In this document: in pieces, positions 1-11,884 of the stretch
Position numbering within the stretch: the stretch's first letter is position 1
Layout of the letters: the number at the start of each line of letters is the position of its first letter
Source of the DNA: Reticulitermes speratus
Lineage: Eukaryota > Arthropoda > Insecta > Blattodea > Rhinotermitidae
DNA length: 64,000 bases
Reading direction: 5' to 3'
NCBI GenBank assembly: GCA_021186555.1
Contig: JAJKFL010000013.1
Coordinates: 39,743,144-39,807,143 of the forward strand
Notes under the pieces: model-generated
Seen by the model: the letters and a program-made list of their open reading frames with translations, nothing else
Told to the model about the DNA's origin: nothing
Databases searched by the model: none
Program-made: the position numbers and the translations under genes

Positions 1-240
1 AAGGTAATCTGTTTTATTTAAATGCCCGTTTCGTACCGCGCAGTAAACACATTTCCTCTCGTTTATAAAAACCAATCATTTAAAAAGTTGAAGGGAAATA
101 ATCGCTACTTTTTCACTGTGAACAAACCTAAATCATCCACACACTGCTCTTATCTACTGTGTAAGAGTTCACTACGTAAAAATTAAAAGCAGTTCCTCTA
201 CATGCACAATTAGACCAGACATTGTTGTTTTATGAAACGA
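1..240. other. No recognisable feature
   Basis: AT-rich DNA directly upstream of the first hammerhead-like motif. No inverted partner for that motif was found here and no coding signal was seen. Confidence 0.5.
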
Positions 241-273
241 CTGATGATGGACCAGTAAGGTCCGAAACATGTA
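241..273 (+). ncRNA. Hammerhead-like ribozyme motif (copy 1)
   Basis: Reads CTGATGA, an extra T, a perfect 5-bp stem (GGACC/GGTCC) with a 5-nt loop, then GAAA and the palindrome ACATGT followed by A. In hammerhead terms this gives CUGANGA, stem II, GAAA, a 2-bp stem III, U16.1 and A17. Stem I is not obvious. The extra T before stem II departs from the consensus, so activity is uncertain. The copy stands alone, without an inverted partner. Confidence 0.5.
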
Positions 274-1754
274 GCAGTGTAGTGTGCTTTTTAATATATT
301 ATTGTGAATTTGTGACAATTTAATTGCATTTTTTTTATATTAGAAAAATAAACAAATTAAGAAACTATCGCTGGATATTGTCCCTTTTCTAAAATAGTAT
401 GCATAAAGCCTACACGATTTTTGGTAGTTGGCTCTGTTACGTCTCCACCGATTTAGTAATAATACACATGTTAACATTCAAAGTGTTCTATGCTAGATCC
501 ACACAACTGCCAAGAATGTCAGAAAACGTGTCGCTTCTTATGAAAGTAATTCACTTTGCTGGCTGGCCAAGTATTGTCATGAAGGCGTAGAGTGGGCTGG
601 AAGTAAAACTGTTTAAATTCGTGCTTAGAGAAATCTCGATGGACCAGAGCTAGCTTCGACGTAGTGGCCTATAGAATATGCCTCTTCCTGATAGAAATCG
701 AAGGCAGGTCACGATATGACGGTTCGGTCTCTTTGTTTTCCCAATGAATTTCACGTTACAACATGTAGGTTTATAGAGTAAACGATAAAGCGAAACAGTT
801 ATACTCAAACCGATTTACAACAATCTACTTAGATAATAATAATTATTATTGTTATTATTATTATTAAACCACGTGACACTTGAATAAGCGAAGTGTATAA
901 CTCAACAGGGAAAAATTACGTTTAAGGAAAACATTAATCTTTTTTTTTTTTTGTAACAGAAATGCTCTATGCTTTTGTAACTTAAGTATTGAATTTTTAA
1001 GTATTATTAAACGGACTTCAGTATTCAGAAGTTGATAATACTATTGCTTGTGGTGTGACGACTTGTAGTCTAGCAGATACATAACCAACGGTTTTGAGAA
1101 AACTGTTGTTTCTATTTTCATGACAGCTCCAGATTTTCTTCTTACAAGTGCCCAGGAGTGGAATAGTGTTAACAAATATGTGATTCTAATATCTGTGCTG
1201 CCAACATGGTCCCAAATTAGAAAGCTGAATTTATTTTGGATCCATTTTCACTTCCAATTTATCAGCATTCCTGACTTGCATTTTGGAGGTTCCTAGCTTT
1301 TCAGTTTCCGCGTTATTCATTTCATTGCCCGGAAACTATTTATCGCAGTAGATACTGTATGACATTCCTCTGCCCATCTGGGGAAATGTTGAAATACTAC
1401 CTTAAATTTCAAACACTTCTTTTTATCATTTCCAATTCATCACTCCGCGATTTACCAGGATAAATGTTATATTACCAAGACTGCAGTCTTCTAAGATGCG
1501 AAATCTTATAGTTTGGGGAAAAAAAGGCGTCATCATTTTGGTAAACCTTTCACTTCAATCTTACAGTCCACCCTGAAAATGTGGAACACCAAACTTTGAT
1601 AAATATTTATCTCGAGAGTCTACCCTGAACATGGAGGCAACACTTTGTTCTGAAACATTAGTCTACACATTCCGTTGTAGCACGATGTATAAAATTACGT
1701 AAAATAATAGCGAATTACAACTCAGCCTTGGCAGGTATTTAATGTCACATTGTG
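274..1754. other. Non-coding, no family recognised
   Basis: AT-rich sequence with an ATT-type microsatellite at about 834-866 and a T run near 940. The only sizeable frame (399-590) has no recognisable motif. Confidence 0.5.
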
Positions 1755-1787
1755 CTACATGTTTCGTCCTCTCATAGCCATCATCAC
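1755..1787 (-). ncRNA. Degenerate hammerhead-like motif (copy 2)
   Basis: On the minus strand it reads GTGATGA, TGG, a poorly paired middle, then CGAAACATGT. The first C of the core is replaced by G and stem II no longer pairs well, so this is probably an inactive relic of the same family. Confidence 0.35.
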
Positions 1788-3511
1788 GTATTTGTATTTA
1801 AAGGTATTGAGAAGATCATAAGAAGATCACTAAATTTTTGAGTGAGACTGAGAAACCGGTTTAAAGATGTACGAATATTAAAACAAGTGTTTATCTATTT
1901 TAACAAAAGGCTATCCATATTTCAGCCAGAATCGGATCAAAACATTAAAAAAAACAATTACTACATGACGCCGTGTAATATCCCAGAAGAGAACGTTCTG
2001 AAACTTCACACATTCTTGTAAATCTGTCTGTCTGTCTCATGAATTTCGTGATATTATACATAATTTTCTCAATGTTTTTTAAACATAAGTACATGATTGT
2101 GGTCACGTAAGTACGAAATATGTAGTAGATCTCACATTAAATAATTTCCAAAGTTCATTTGTGATTGACGGTTCTTTCGCCCTTCTTTTTCCTTCTAAAC
2201 TTTATTCCTATCTCCCACCTTACAAGGCATCTTCTCAAAGCAGGATTTAAACTTTACACAGCTAACCCTGTCTTCATATATCATATAATGTAACCAGCTC
2301 AGTTGAAAAGGCGATTTTAGACGACCAAAAACTCAATCAGTAGAGACAGTACGCTATCTTGGAAAGACATTTCATTTCTTTCTTGCTGTCGCTCTGGTGT
2401 CACTGTTGTCTGCTCCTTACCATGTCTACACCTTAGCCCTCTTGAATTTTCCGTTACAGACAGACCTTTTTGCGTTGTGAAATATGACTTCAAATGTTAA
2501 ATGTCCAGCCCTATCCCTGTGTAAGGGCACCGCTGTCAACAGACGACAGCGACCTTTATATACTGAGACCTTTTCAACTCAAATGCCCCTTGGCCCTGGA
2601 ATAATGTGGTCTTAAAGACGAAGTAACCCCAACGGATACTGGCCTTTTAGAATTAAGTTTCCTTTAGGTCATGTGATATTGCTTATGGAAACAAACATTC
2701 CAGACATCGATTTTGCATCTGCTGAGTATTTCACTTGCCTAATTAAAAATGGTCAATAAAACTCATTTCTATAAATTGAACCGATAAAAATCGGAAAATC
2801 ATATTGCGTAACTCTGCAAACTAGCTGTATTTTTTGTTTCTTTTTGTTGTAATTTCCCATTACCTAAAATTGCCTTGCAGCAGGAGGCTTTTGTACCTGC
2901 GGTTCACGAACTCTCTTCATTATAATCACTGTCAGTTGGTTTTTCAAATAGGATTTGGACGACTCATTTGTTAACCCCCTCTGGCGAACCGATGGACTTT
3001 GTGGCGAACTGCATTGCACTAATGAAGAATGTACGATTACACGTGGATTGTAAGGCAGCCCCTGACCCGCTCTCAATTACTATGAACAGAGTTTAATAAA
3101 GTATTGTAAAACCGATTGTTAATGTTGTGGCTTTGTGTGCGGGATATCACGTTAATATACTGAAAACAAGTAGTGAAGAAACTGGAATGAAACAATAGTT
3201 CGGGAGTGCTGAGGTGGAATAAATTAAACGGAGTATGGCTCTCCATGTTGTCCTACATCCTGGCCTAGGTCCTATATAATTTGAATATCTATATTTCTTT
3301 CATCATTAATGCATATTTGTGACCTGCAGAACCCATGACTGTCTTGACTTACCGTCCAGTGCGTGTCTGTATTTTCATAGAGAAGTGTTTAACAGATTAA
3401 CCTTCAGATGCCCCATAAAGAATTTCTTTGGGGCATTTGTTAAGGGTTGAGAAATTCATTACCATCAATTTTAAGGTGAACTGGGATGTGATACCATTTA
3501 ATTTTGTTATC
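1788..3511. other. Non-coding, no family recognised
   Basis: AT-rich sequence without a supported gene. A small stem-loop lies at 3409-3437 (ATGCCCC/GGGGCAT). Short frames, such as the minus-strand one at 2864-3076, look like chance. Confidence 0.5.
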
Positions 3512-3570
3512 GGCCATTCAGTTTCAAATCCTGAACAGGACGGGCGATTCGGGTTCAAATCCTGAACAGG
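3512..3570 (+). repeat. Tandem pair carrying tRNA-like B boxes
   Basis: A 17-bp string beginning TTCAAATCCTG occurs at 3523-3539 and 3554-3570. GGTTCAAATCC in the second unit fits a pol III B box. Probably a small duplication in the decayed head of a tRNA-derived SINE; the rest is too degraded to assign. Confidence 0.35.
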
Positions 3571-4555
3571 CTTATTGAGATAAATTCCTTTTGGTTTACT
3601 TAATTAGAAAGGGACTTTTGGCTGTAGGTTAAGAATAGCCAAGGAAGAGAGCGAGACGGAAAGAGTGCGGTTAACGCATTCAAAACAATAAGGCTGAGCG
3701 GATCATCCGTCAACCGTCACGCTGAGTGGGATTTTGTAGCTCGGTGTTTGATAGTGAACCCTGAGACTTGACCCTTTATAAGCGCATAAATCCTTGAGTG
3801 GGAAGTGCCAGTTGGCAACATCCCAAAATGTTCATTTATCATAGATTTGGGATCTACCGGCTTAAATTCGCGCAACCAATCAGGTTTAGTTTTCCAAAAA
3901 GTTGAATTAGGCCTATGAGGTTTCTCTAAATTTAAGTTTCGGCCAACAGAATCATTTTAGCATATCGGAAGGGGAACGTGAATTTACGACTTGTGAAGAG
4001 GGTGCAGCTAGTAATGAGAACAGTCCATTTTGGCCGTTGGATCAGTCTGGTCGCAAAGTTTGAGTGATCCGTTATTTGCGGACATTTGTAACAAATTTCA
4101 TTTAGAAAGTGCAGAGTTATTCAAAGTGCCGTGTTCACCACTTAGTTTACAGCAATAAGGGTAAGTTGTTTTAAATAAGCCATGTGTCAGTGTGTCAATG
4201 TGTAAACTGTGAATCGTTAGAGTTGCATAGCGGACGCAGCAGGGACCTCCCACGTAAATTACCCTCAGAGAAGACCTCGTGTTACCGGCCTGACTAGTTT
4301 TATCTTACCGGGACTTACATCCCACTGTGGTAAAGAATGGTATCAATTTTTTAAATCGGTTCCCACGAGACCTTGGTTATATCTACCAAGCTTTGATACT
4401 CTCCGTCTTAAGAATGTCAAATAGTGTAGTAACATGTTTACAAAACCATGTTTTATAATTCATGTTAATACAGTATTCCCCATGTACGCTTTTTTTCGAA
4501 GTGGCTTTATTCTTTAGGCCTTACAAGTAAAATCTATTGACTACCTCCCTTTCTC
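3571..4555. other. Non-coding, no family recognised
   Basis: No coding region, TIR pair or tandem repeat was identified in this stretch. Confidence 0.45.
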
Positions 4556-4670
4556 GTCGTGCTGCATGTTCCACCTACTTCACACGTTTCCAGTCGTGCT
4601 ACATGTTCCACCTACTTCACACGTTTCCAGTCGTGCTGCATGTTCCACCTACTTCACACTTTTCCAGTCG
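4556..4670 (+). repeat. 37-bp tandem repeat, about 3 units
   Basis: Units begin at 4556, 4593 and 4630 with GTCGTGCT(G/A)CATGTTCCACC and differ by one or two bases. A decayed relative appears at about 4788-4830. The array produces two overlapping open frames on the plus strand (4559-4834 and 4566-4829) with repeated cysteine-rich peptides; these look like a by-product of the repeat. Confidence 0.8.
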
Positions 4671-5098
4671 TGCTACATGTTTTGTTTAATTCATACACTC
4701 TACGTTCTACTTTCCTCTTCACGCTGCGTGTTTTATCAACTCGATGTTTTCCTCTTCATTTTATTTTTTTTTATATGCTTCATACTTTCTCCGTCGTGCT
4801 ACATGTTCCGTCAATACCATGCTCCTTGACTTAATTATTCTAATAACTTTAGTAAAAAAATGCAAATTCTGAAACATCTCCTTAGGTCATTTTTCAGACT
4901 TTCTGTTACTTGTACTCTTATATCGAAATATTCTCCTCCGCAGCTTCTTCTCTAAGGCGCTCTCCCCTTGGTGTAAGACCAAGATTCACACCCATAGAAA
5001 ACAACAGATAAAATTATAGTGTTTCTATTGTTTAACATTACACCTCACTTATATGCTCACTAAAAAATAAATTTCATTTACGATCCTTACGAGAGTTC

Positions 5099-5508
5099 AG
5101 GTTTGTTATTTTTGGGTAAACAGTCAAATTTTGTATTCACAGATGACAAATTGTGACGGAAAAAAGTCACTTCCTTGAACAGGTTTGTTATTTTTGGGTA
5201 AACAGTCAAATTTTGTATTCACAGATGACAAATTGTGACGGAAAAAAGTCACTTCCTTGAACAGGTTTGTTATTTTTGGGTAAACAGTCAAATTTTGTAT
5301 TCACAGATGACAAATTGTGACGGAAAAAAGTCACTTCCTTGAACAGGTTTGTTATTTTTGGGTAAACAGTCAAATTTTGTATTCACAGACGACAAATTGT
5401 GACGGAAAAAAGTCACTTCCTTGAACAGGTTTGTTATTTTTGGGTAAACAGTCAAATTTTGTATTCACAGATGACAAATTGTGACGGAAAAAAGTCACTT
5501 CCTTGAAC
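5099..5508 (+). repeat. 82-bp minisatellite, 5 units, nearly perfect
   Basis: Units start at 5099, 5181, 5263, 5345 and 5427, each exactly 82 bp. I see one substitution among them: a C for T in CACAGATGAC of unit 4. Each unit contains GTGACGG, an A run, then GTCAC, which can form a short hairpin. Such uniformity implies very recent expansion, gene conversion, or an assembly effect. Confidence 0.95.
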
Positions 5509-7032
5509 AGATAAATTTACAAGTACAAGAAGTAGGTTTACACTGATGCCATCTGCAATCCACAGATGTGCATCTGATGCAATGAGTAGCTGGTCGAATG
5601 GAAAAGAGAAGTTTATGTAAGCTGCCAAGTTTTGCTCTAGTGATGGGCTTCTGGGACTTTATGCAGTAAACTATATCTTACAGGATGATTATTGTTCCTC
5701 CGAAACGTCGGAATAAACTATCGTCCTGCAAGTTATAAAACTCCAGAAGACCATTATTTAAGAAATATACATTTAATATCGTTACATCCGGTATCGATCG
5801 TACTCAGCTGCAATAAAACTGAAATGAGAGAACAAGTTATAGCCGTAATTTGCAGATATTTGCTCGCGATGGTCCCGAAGCGACTGTGTGACACCATCAC
5901 TATAATTGACTCAATCGTGAAAACTCACGACCCACAGTAGTCCTGTTGCTGATCGCTGCAGGACACCCTCCCTCTCCCTGGGCCATGTCCTTTCTGTCTT
6001 ACAAGCAAGAGCCCGAGCGCCTGATTCACGAGGAACACAGGCTTCTCTGTTGAAAGTTTTACTTCGACGAAGAACGGTTAGTTTCCAGACGCATTCTTCT
6101 CTGAATATCACTGCGTGTTTTACTACGTAATAAAGGATAATTAACAGACAAATTCTATTTTTGGGTGGAGAACACCTCCTGACTGTAGAATATCCAGGTT
6201 CATTTTTCATTCTGAAGGGTTCTGATTTTGCTATATGACCAGTAGAATTACATAGCGCCTGCAATTTGTCAAATATTCCGTATTCCTTACATTACACATA
6301 ATTTCGGAAACTCATTCTGCTTCCAACTTTAGGTGAAACCTGGTGAAAGTGGTGCTTTCTCTCTAACCCAGCTGAGAAAGTGCCTTGTCATCAGAGCGCT
6401 GAAACATTTCCTATTTGACAATATTTGTGTTACGTTCCGCGTATTAATATAATACAACAAATTTATCCGTTTGCATGTCATGAAGGCAGGAATGACCCCA
6501 ATTACAATCCATCATAAAGTAATATTTAGAATTTATTCGTTTCTTATTGTAATTCATTACTTTTCATGTTGATTTCAGTCTTATTTACCACAATAACCAG
6601 AATGTGTTACAGGTGTTATAGCTTCTTAAAGCACGAAAGATATTTCACCTGGGGATGGTAAGATAGTGCCGAAATATTTTTGTCTACGACTGACACATGT
6701 AGTAATTTAGGTAACAGAACATAACGATAAAGCATGCAATATAAATATTGGAAACACGTTAAAATCAAAATTACCTATACGAAGAAACTAGAAGCAAATT
6801 TCAGCTTTCCGTAGTAGTTGAGATTTAGAGTTCTTGAGCGTTTAAGGCGAAGGCTGCAGATGCTTACTAAAAGCCGGCGACTACCTGTGTGTCTAAAGGT
6901 CTAAACTTTGTCTCAAATCGTAAGACAGTCTAAATTGTGAGCAAATTAAATTCGGGGCTCCATGCTGCCATATAATTCAGAATTATTAATCTCCTTCTTC
7001 TTAAGCAATTAATAAGATATGTTTTGCTTTTT
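5509..7032. other. Non-coding; possible ribozyme-motif relic at 5681-5715
   Basis: Mostly featureless. CCTCCGAAACGTCGG at about 5697-5711 resembles the 3' half of the CTGANGA...CGAAAC family, but the 5' core is destroyed. A 117-residue minus-strand frame (5911-6264) and its neighbours match no family I recognise. Confidence 0.4.
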
Positions 7033-7276
7033 CCAATGGCGCAACAGCCCTAGTGGGCCAGCGAGTCCTCATTGTCGATGCTTCGCTATCACACTTCAAA
7101 CTCGGTAGGACTCCTCTGAAAGAAAGATCAGCCCGATGCAGAGAACTGTACCTGACAACACACAACACTCACAAGAGACAGACATCCATGCCCACGGCGG
7201 GATTGAAACCCGCAATTCCAACAAGCAAGGGGCCGCAAACCCACGCCTTAGACCGTGCGGTCATTTGGATGGGCAA
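7033..7276 (-). mobile_element. tRNA-derived SINE, family F2
   Basis: On the minus strand it begins with a tRNA-like head containing TCTAAGGCGTGGG and a B-box-like GGTTTCAATCCCGC, then GGGCATGGATG and TGTCTCTTGTG, and a tail near GCAACAGCCC. The same order recurs at 19018-19281, 34281 and 50102, which defines the family. The plus-strand frame at 7053-7298 is a shadow of it. Confidence 0.8.
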
Positions 7277-9333
7277 TAAGTTATGTACAAAACTATAATT
7301 CTAATTGTTTTTATGGATGTGGTACTTGGTCCAGCATATTAATGTTGTACATAAAGCGATTTAAAAAGCAATTTACAATTAGTAGAAAAATTTTTTATGT
7401 TTTAAATCCCACTTCTATAAAATGTGCTTAATTTGTTTGGTATTTTGTAATTGAATTAATTCAGACTATATTATTGGTCCCATTTTTTGCGATTTCTGAA
7501 AAAAAAATTCTTTGTCCCCGTGGGGATCCTTATCTCCCCCTTGGGGCAGTGGCATTTTACTGCTACATTTAAAATAAAATTAATAAACACTAAACACTTT
7601 TCTTCGTCAGGAAAATTAAAATTAAACAATATAGCGTTATGGTGAGCTATCTGATGCTGTGGAACTCGGATGTTATAATGCAAAATAACGTTATTGCTTT
7701 GAAATCACTAGGCAGTCATTTTGCTTTTTTTTTCTGACTCTACAGAACAGACAAATAATTTGACAATTGATACATACCAGTACGTCAGCATTATGTATTT
7801 CAATGGAAGGTGTTGAGTGCTGTTTCCTCTTATTGTATTTGGTTCAAATCTGTGGGCATGTGTGAATTATGTCGTTTTGCAAAACAAAACAAAAAACAAA
7901 TAGTAATTAGAGGCGTGTGTTAAGTAGCCATTTTTATGTCGTACATGCCTTTTTGAATCAAACCCTGTGGTATTACCGGAGAGGGATAGTCAACTATTGT
8001 TACATATGAAGGGGTAGGGGGTTGAAATTAAGGCACGGTAGGTACAGCTTGCTGTGTGTGTTTGTGTGCGTGCGTGTACAGTTAAAAAATAATCGTCTCT
8101 CCGTACCGTACACCACCTGTGTGTAATGGTCTAAATTACTGGTGAGTTAGAGGGAAGGAGGGGGTGAACCAGCCTTCCCAGTCAGGTCGAGTCGTGTTTC
8201 ATCCCCCTCTGCACGCTACACCCGTTTAATTTTCATAGCATCGTGTGTAACCGCGATGTTTTGGGTTCAACCTTGTTTTTTCTCTTTCTGTCCTTTTCTA
8301 TCTCTTTTTTTTTTTTCGTGCAAAGTGGTTTTTGCAGCAAACGAGCGCCCCTATATGTCCGGGATTGTGTCAGAAGAGGATGGTGTGACGTCATGACAGG
8401 GGTAAAATATTGAGATTCGCTTTGACAAATTATCTTCTAGTTATGCTATTCACCAAACAGAATATTTGCAGGTGACGTGATGCTGCTCTAAATGTGAGTG
8501 AAGGCTAAAGGAGATAAAGGTTGTAATATAGTGGTAATAGCTTACGAATTCAGTAAGTGGAATCTGGTGCCATCTATCTGGTATTTAAAAACTTACGGCT
8601 TAAAATTACTGGATGTTATACTTTTGGACAAATTATTTTTGTGTTAAGCCTGCATTTCGCATTATTTTCGCTTGTACTTTATTCACGCAACGTTTCGTGA
8701 CATGCTTGCGTTTCCGATTTCATTTTGTCGTTACACCCACAGGCTACAGCAAACGTCTTTTGTACTTTGAGTATTAGAATTAACCTGAATGAAGGGGTTT
8801 ATTTTTCTGTTGGTTTTTTCACCAATATATATTTCCATATATCTGGTGCTAACACCAGGCTTTCTCAGAGGTAAGGAGAGTTCTGTCAATCACAACAATC
8901 TGCTTGTAATAAGTTAAAATTTATTAACTACATGATTCTGCTCACGTATAAAAGAGCCATTATCAGGCAGTTAGGTACAAAGAGATAATTGTACATATGT
9001 TAAACTTTACCTAGTTTTAGTGTTATTTGCGTTGAGATCTCATTTCTATATCATATATATATATATGTACTATTCTCTCTTTTTGTATTAATATCTACCA
9101 TTTATCATTCCCTTTTTACGTCTGTCTACTCAGTTCTCGTATATATCTCACTACTCTGATCTTATGATCAAGAAGCCATTAGGACTTTTCAAAATTATTA
9201 ATGAGCATACTGGTAGTAACACGTACGATTTGTGTATGGAAGGTACTCGATTCTGATATGTTACTAATTAATTCCTTTCCAGATCAAATTTACTTGTGTT
9301 TCACATTGTTGACACCGTGCATCTTCGTCATAT
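7277..9333. other. Non-coding, mostly unique
   Basis: GT-rich simple sequence near 8050-8080, a T run near 8310 and an AT dinucleotide run at about 9050-9065. CACCGTGCAT at about 9313 belongs to the outer edge of the ribozyme foldback that follows. No gene is supported. Confidence 0.45.
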
Positions 9334-9708
9334 TAAATTAAGTTATAAACCAACCGATGCACACTAAAACCACTTTTTTACGTAGCTTTATTATAAAATT
9401 GTTAAAATTGTACCCCTACACGTGTTTCGATCCTAAGATCATCGTCAGGGGGTTTTTTGCTAAAAGCTACAATCACTTCAAACACATGATTTTAAATATT
9501 CTATCTGCACTTTAAAACTTATATATTATAAGTTAAAATCATGTAAAAAGACTCGTTAAAAGTTGTAAAATTGTAAAAGTACTGTAGATAGTAGATTGCG
9601 GAAGTGCTAGGATCGAAACACGTGTAGGGGTACAATTTTAACAATCTTAATAATAAAGCTGCATAAAAAGTGGTTTTAGTGTGCATCGGTTGGTCTGTAA
9701 CTTAATTT
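9334..9708. mobile_element. Foldback element with hammerhead-like core (A)
   Basis: Two inverted arms of about 100 bp (9334-9436 and 9607-9708) flank about 170 bp of unrelated sequence. The arms share CCAACCGATGCACAC, AAAACCACTTTTT and TACCCCTACACGTG. Only the left arm keeps a complete ribozyme-like core on the minus strand; the right arm keeps GGATCGAAACACGTG but has lost the CTGANGA half. CACCGTGCAT lies just outside the left arm. Confidence 0.8.
9417..9448 (-). ncRNA. Hammerhead-like ribozyme motif (copy 3)
   Basis: Minus strand: CTGACGA, T, stem GATC/GATC with loop TTAG, GAAA, then CACGTG, U16.1 and A17, followed by GGGG. Four C bases precede the core and can pair with that GGGG as stem I. 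Position 7 is C. Stem III is the palindrome CAC/GTG with no loop, as expected of minimal hammerheads that work as dimers. The extra T before stem II remains the doubt. Confidence 0.55.
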
Positions 9709-10374
9709 ATTTGTGTTTCTTTTTCTTCACCCATTCCAGGTGATTTTCAAAGTAATGCTCTTAAGTGGGCTACAATCGCTTCCTGCCAATGTTTACCTGT
9801 CCTTTATTATTGGATTATTTTTCTTTCCATGGTGCATAAAATTTGGTTTAATACAGCAGCATTAATAAACGACACCTACTAATAAATTTTACCATAAATT
9901 AGCTACTGAATCTTGCAGTAAGGGAGGGTTGTTACATAAACTGGCTGCATGGGACAGATTTCTTCTTGTGAAGATGGTAATCCGTCATGTCTTCAAGAAT
10001 TTCCGACTTTTATTGAAACCAAGTCTACATTAATTTGCTCTAAATGGACATTAAATAAGACATAAATAATAAAGATAATGCTAGTATAATTTCCTTCCTA
10101 ATTCCAGGCGAATTGTGGATAGTATCTTTAAAACAAGGTAGGCAATGCATATATAACGTAACAATGTGGCGCTTTAGCTTTACCGTTGTTGCTATGGAAG
10201 CGTTAACCATGTCTTCCGTTTCTATAATTGCTGACGTACATGTAAGTATCAACTACATACAACGTTTGAATGTTGCCACAGAAACGCAAGGATTGGCACC
10301 TTTTGCATTGTTGTAGAGTTACAAAATATGTCTTACTGCTGTCAACAATATAATTGTACTTAGGTATTAATGTG
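9709..10374. other. Non-coding, no family recognised
   Basis: Overlapping frames on both strands at 10040-10316 are short and carry no recognisable domain. Confidence 0.45.
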
Positions 10375-10565
10375 AAGTGACCGATATATTAGTGCAATTT
10401 TAACCAAATTTTGAGTTTTTAAAGATTTTTTTTCCTTAAAAGTCCCCAATATCAAATTTTACTCAATTCCATCCAGTGGGAGCCCGCTGTTACGTGCGGA
10501 CAGACAGACACGACAAAGTTAAAATGTGCTTTTCGCTATTTATGCGAACGCGTCTGTGACAGCCG
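10375..10565 (-). repeat. R4 dispersed repeat, partial copy
   Basis: Inverted relative to the copies at 14641, 19866 and 50288. Its minus strand carries GCGAAAAGC, a GTCTGTCTGTCCG-like string and the block around ATGGAATTGAGT that matches the start of R4. The class of R4 is unknown to me; no TIR, poly-A tail or coding frame was found. Confidence 0.65.
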
Positions 10566-11029
10566 CTGCTTTCTCAGTTTCTAAAGTCATAATCCATTAA
10601 TATTAGGCGTCATTGAATTTAGTAATAAGAGAAATTTCCGATCGTTTTGAACCGTCCGAGCGCAGCTGATCGCTAGTCCTTGTGCTGCCCAAATGGGCTC
10701 CATTTAACTTGAAGAGGTGTCCAAGTCAAAGGAACGAAGGAGGCAAGGCGAGGAGCAGCTAAGGTATTGATTTCCAGTCCAGCCTCTGCAACAGTAGCAA
10801 GCTGTCGGCTTACCGCGCTCCCTGCCGCCCCACAAAGCAACGACAAACCACACAGGGCCCTCAGACTCTCACAGCTTGTGGCCCACTGCTTGAACACCAT
10901 CATCACCTCTACCACCGCCACCACCACCACCACCACCACCACCACCACATCTTTCACATACTGTCATTCAGCTCACAATCACCTGTTTTCTAGTCTCTTT
11001 GAAAATAAATATTTTTTTTCTGTTGGTTA
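10566..11029. other. Non-coding, with a CCA trinucleotide run
   Basis: A CCA/CAC microsatellite occupies about 10913-10949 and produces poly-Thr and poly-Val frames on the two strands. These are repeat artefacts. Confidence 0.6.
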
Positions 11030-11290
11030 TTGGGTCATTTTGTTTATTGGTTAGTTGTTAGTTCATTCGTTTCTTGTTTAGTTCGTGGGACAGTGGCTAG
11101 TTGTTTTCGTACCTTGATTACTTGGTTGGATGGAAGGGTCATTGCGTGGATGGTTGATTGGTTTGGTGGTTGGGTGGTTGCTTGTTTGGTTCGTTAGTCA
11201 TCAGTTTGGTGGTTTGCTAATTACATGCCTTGTTGATTTGTTGATTCATTTGATGACTTATGTTTAATTGTTTGGTTCGTCAGTTAAGCT
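11030..11290. repeat. Cryptic TTGG/GGTT simple sequence
   Basis: About 260 bases with irregular repeats of TTGGTTG, GGTTGG and TTGTTTGG. It resembles a decayed tetranucleotide microsatellite. The overlapping frames at 11260-11516 are probably chance. Confidence 0.6.
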
Positions 11291-11596
11291 GTCGAATGGT
11301 TACTTGTTTTGTTTATTTCCTGTATGGCTGGGTGCCTGTTGTTTGGTTATTTCGTCTATTTTTGTATTTTTTATTATTGGCGACTCTTACTGCCCTTACA
11401 TGTTTAAGCAATGGACCTTCCTTTCACAGTCAAACAGTACATTCAAAGTGAAGAGCAAGATTTCGAGTCTCTTAGAGATCAAGCAGGTGGTGTGTGTACA
11501 ATTGTTATTGTCTTAAAGAGGCAAAAAGATTTTCTGAACAGAACTGAAAACCTACTTCTCTATTCATAGCGTTTATTAGTATTAATATTTTTCATG

Positions 11597-11884
11597 GACT
11601 AATTCACACCAACAAATGCACAAAGACAAGTTATGTCATTAATTCCTTTATTAAAAGGTTAACCCAATACGTAGTTCGACACTTCTACAATGCCATCATC
11701 AGGGGGATCGTTGAAGTTTTACATAGACCAATAGACCTAACTAAAACATTGGTATATGTAAAACTTCAACGATCCCCTGATGATGGCAATGTAGAAGTGC
11801 CGAAATACGTATTGGGGTAACCTTTTAATAAAGGAATTAATGACATAACTTGTCTTTGTGAATTTGTTGGTGTGAGTTAGTCAA
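11597..11884. mobile_element. Foldback element with hammerhead-like cores (B)
   Basis: Inverted arms of about 134 bp (11597-11730 and 11751-11884) differ at few positions and are separated by only about 20 bp. Both arms contain the ribozyme-like block, and CACACCAACAAATGCAC occurs at the outer left edge. TGCACGGTGAATATA follows at about 11894, as in other members. Transcription through it would give a long hairpin with a ribozyme-like core; only the right arm keeps intact GAAA. Confidence 0.9.
11777..11813 (+). ncRNA. Hammerhead-like ribozyme motif (copy 4, right arm)
   Basis: CTGATGA, T, stem II GGCA/TGCC with a 9-nt loop, GAAA, palindromic stem III TAC/GTA, then U16.1 and U17, followed by GGGGTAA. 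Stem I can form five pairs with the preceding GATCCC (three G-C, one G-T, one A-T). The left-arm partner on the minus strand has GAAC instead of GAAA but keeps stem II through a G-T wobble (GGCA/TGTC). Confidence 0.55.

Noticed and set aside
5911..6264. 117-residue minus-strand frame
   Set aside because: No recognisable domain and overlaps another open frame; not supported as a gene.
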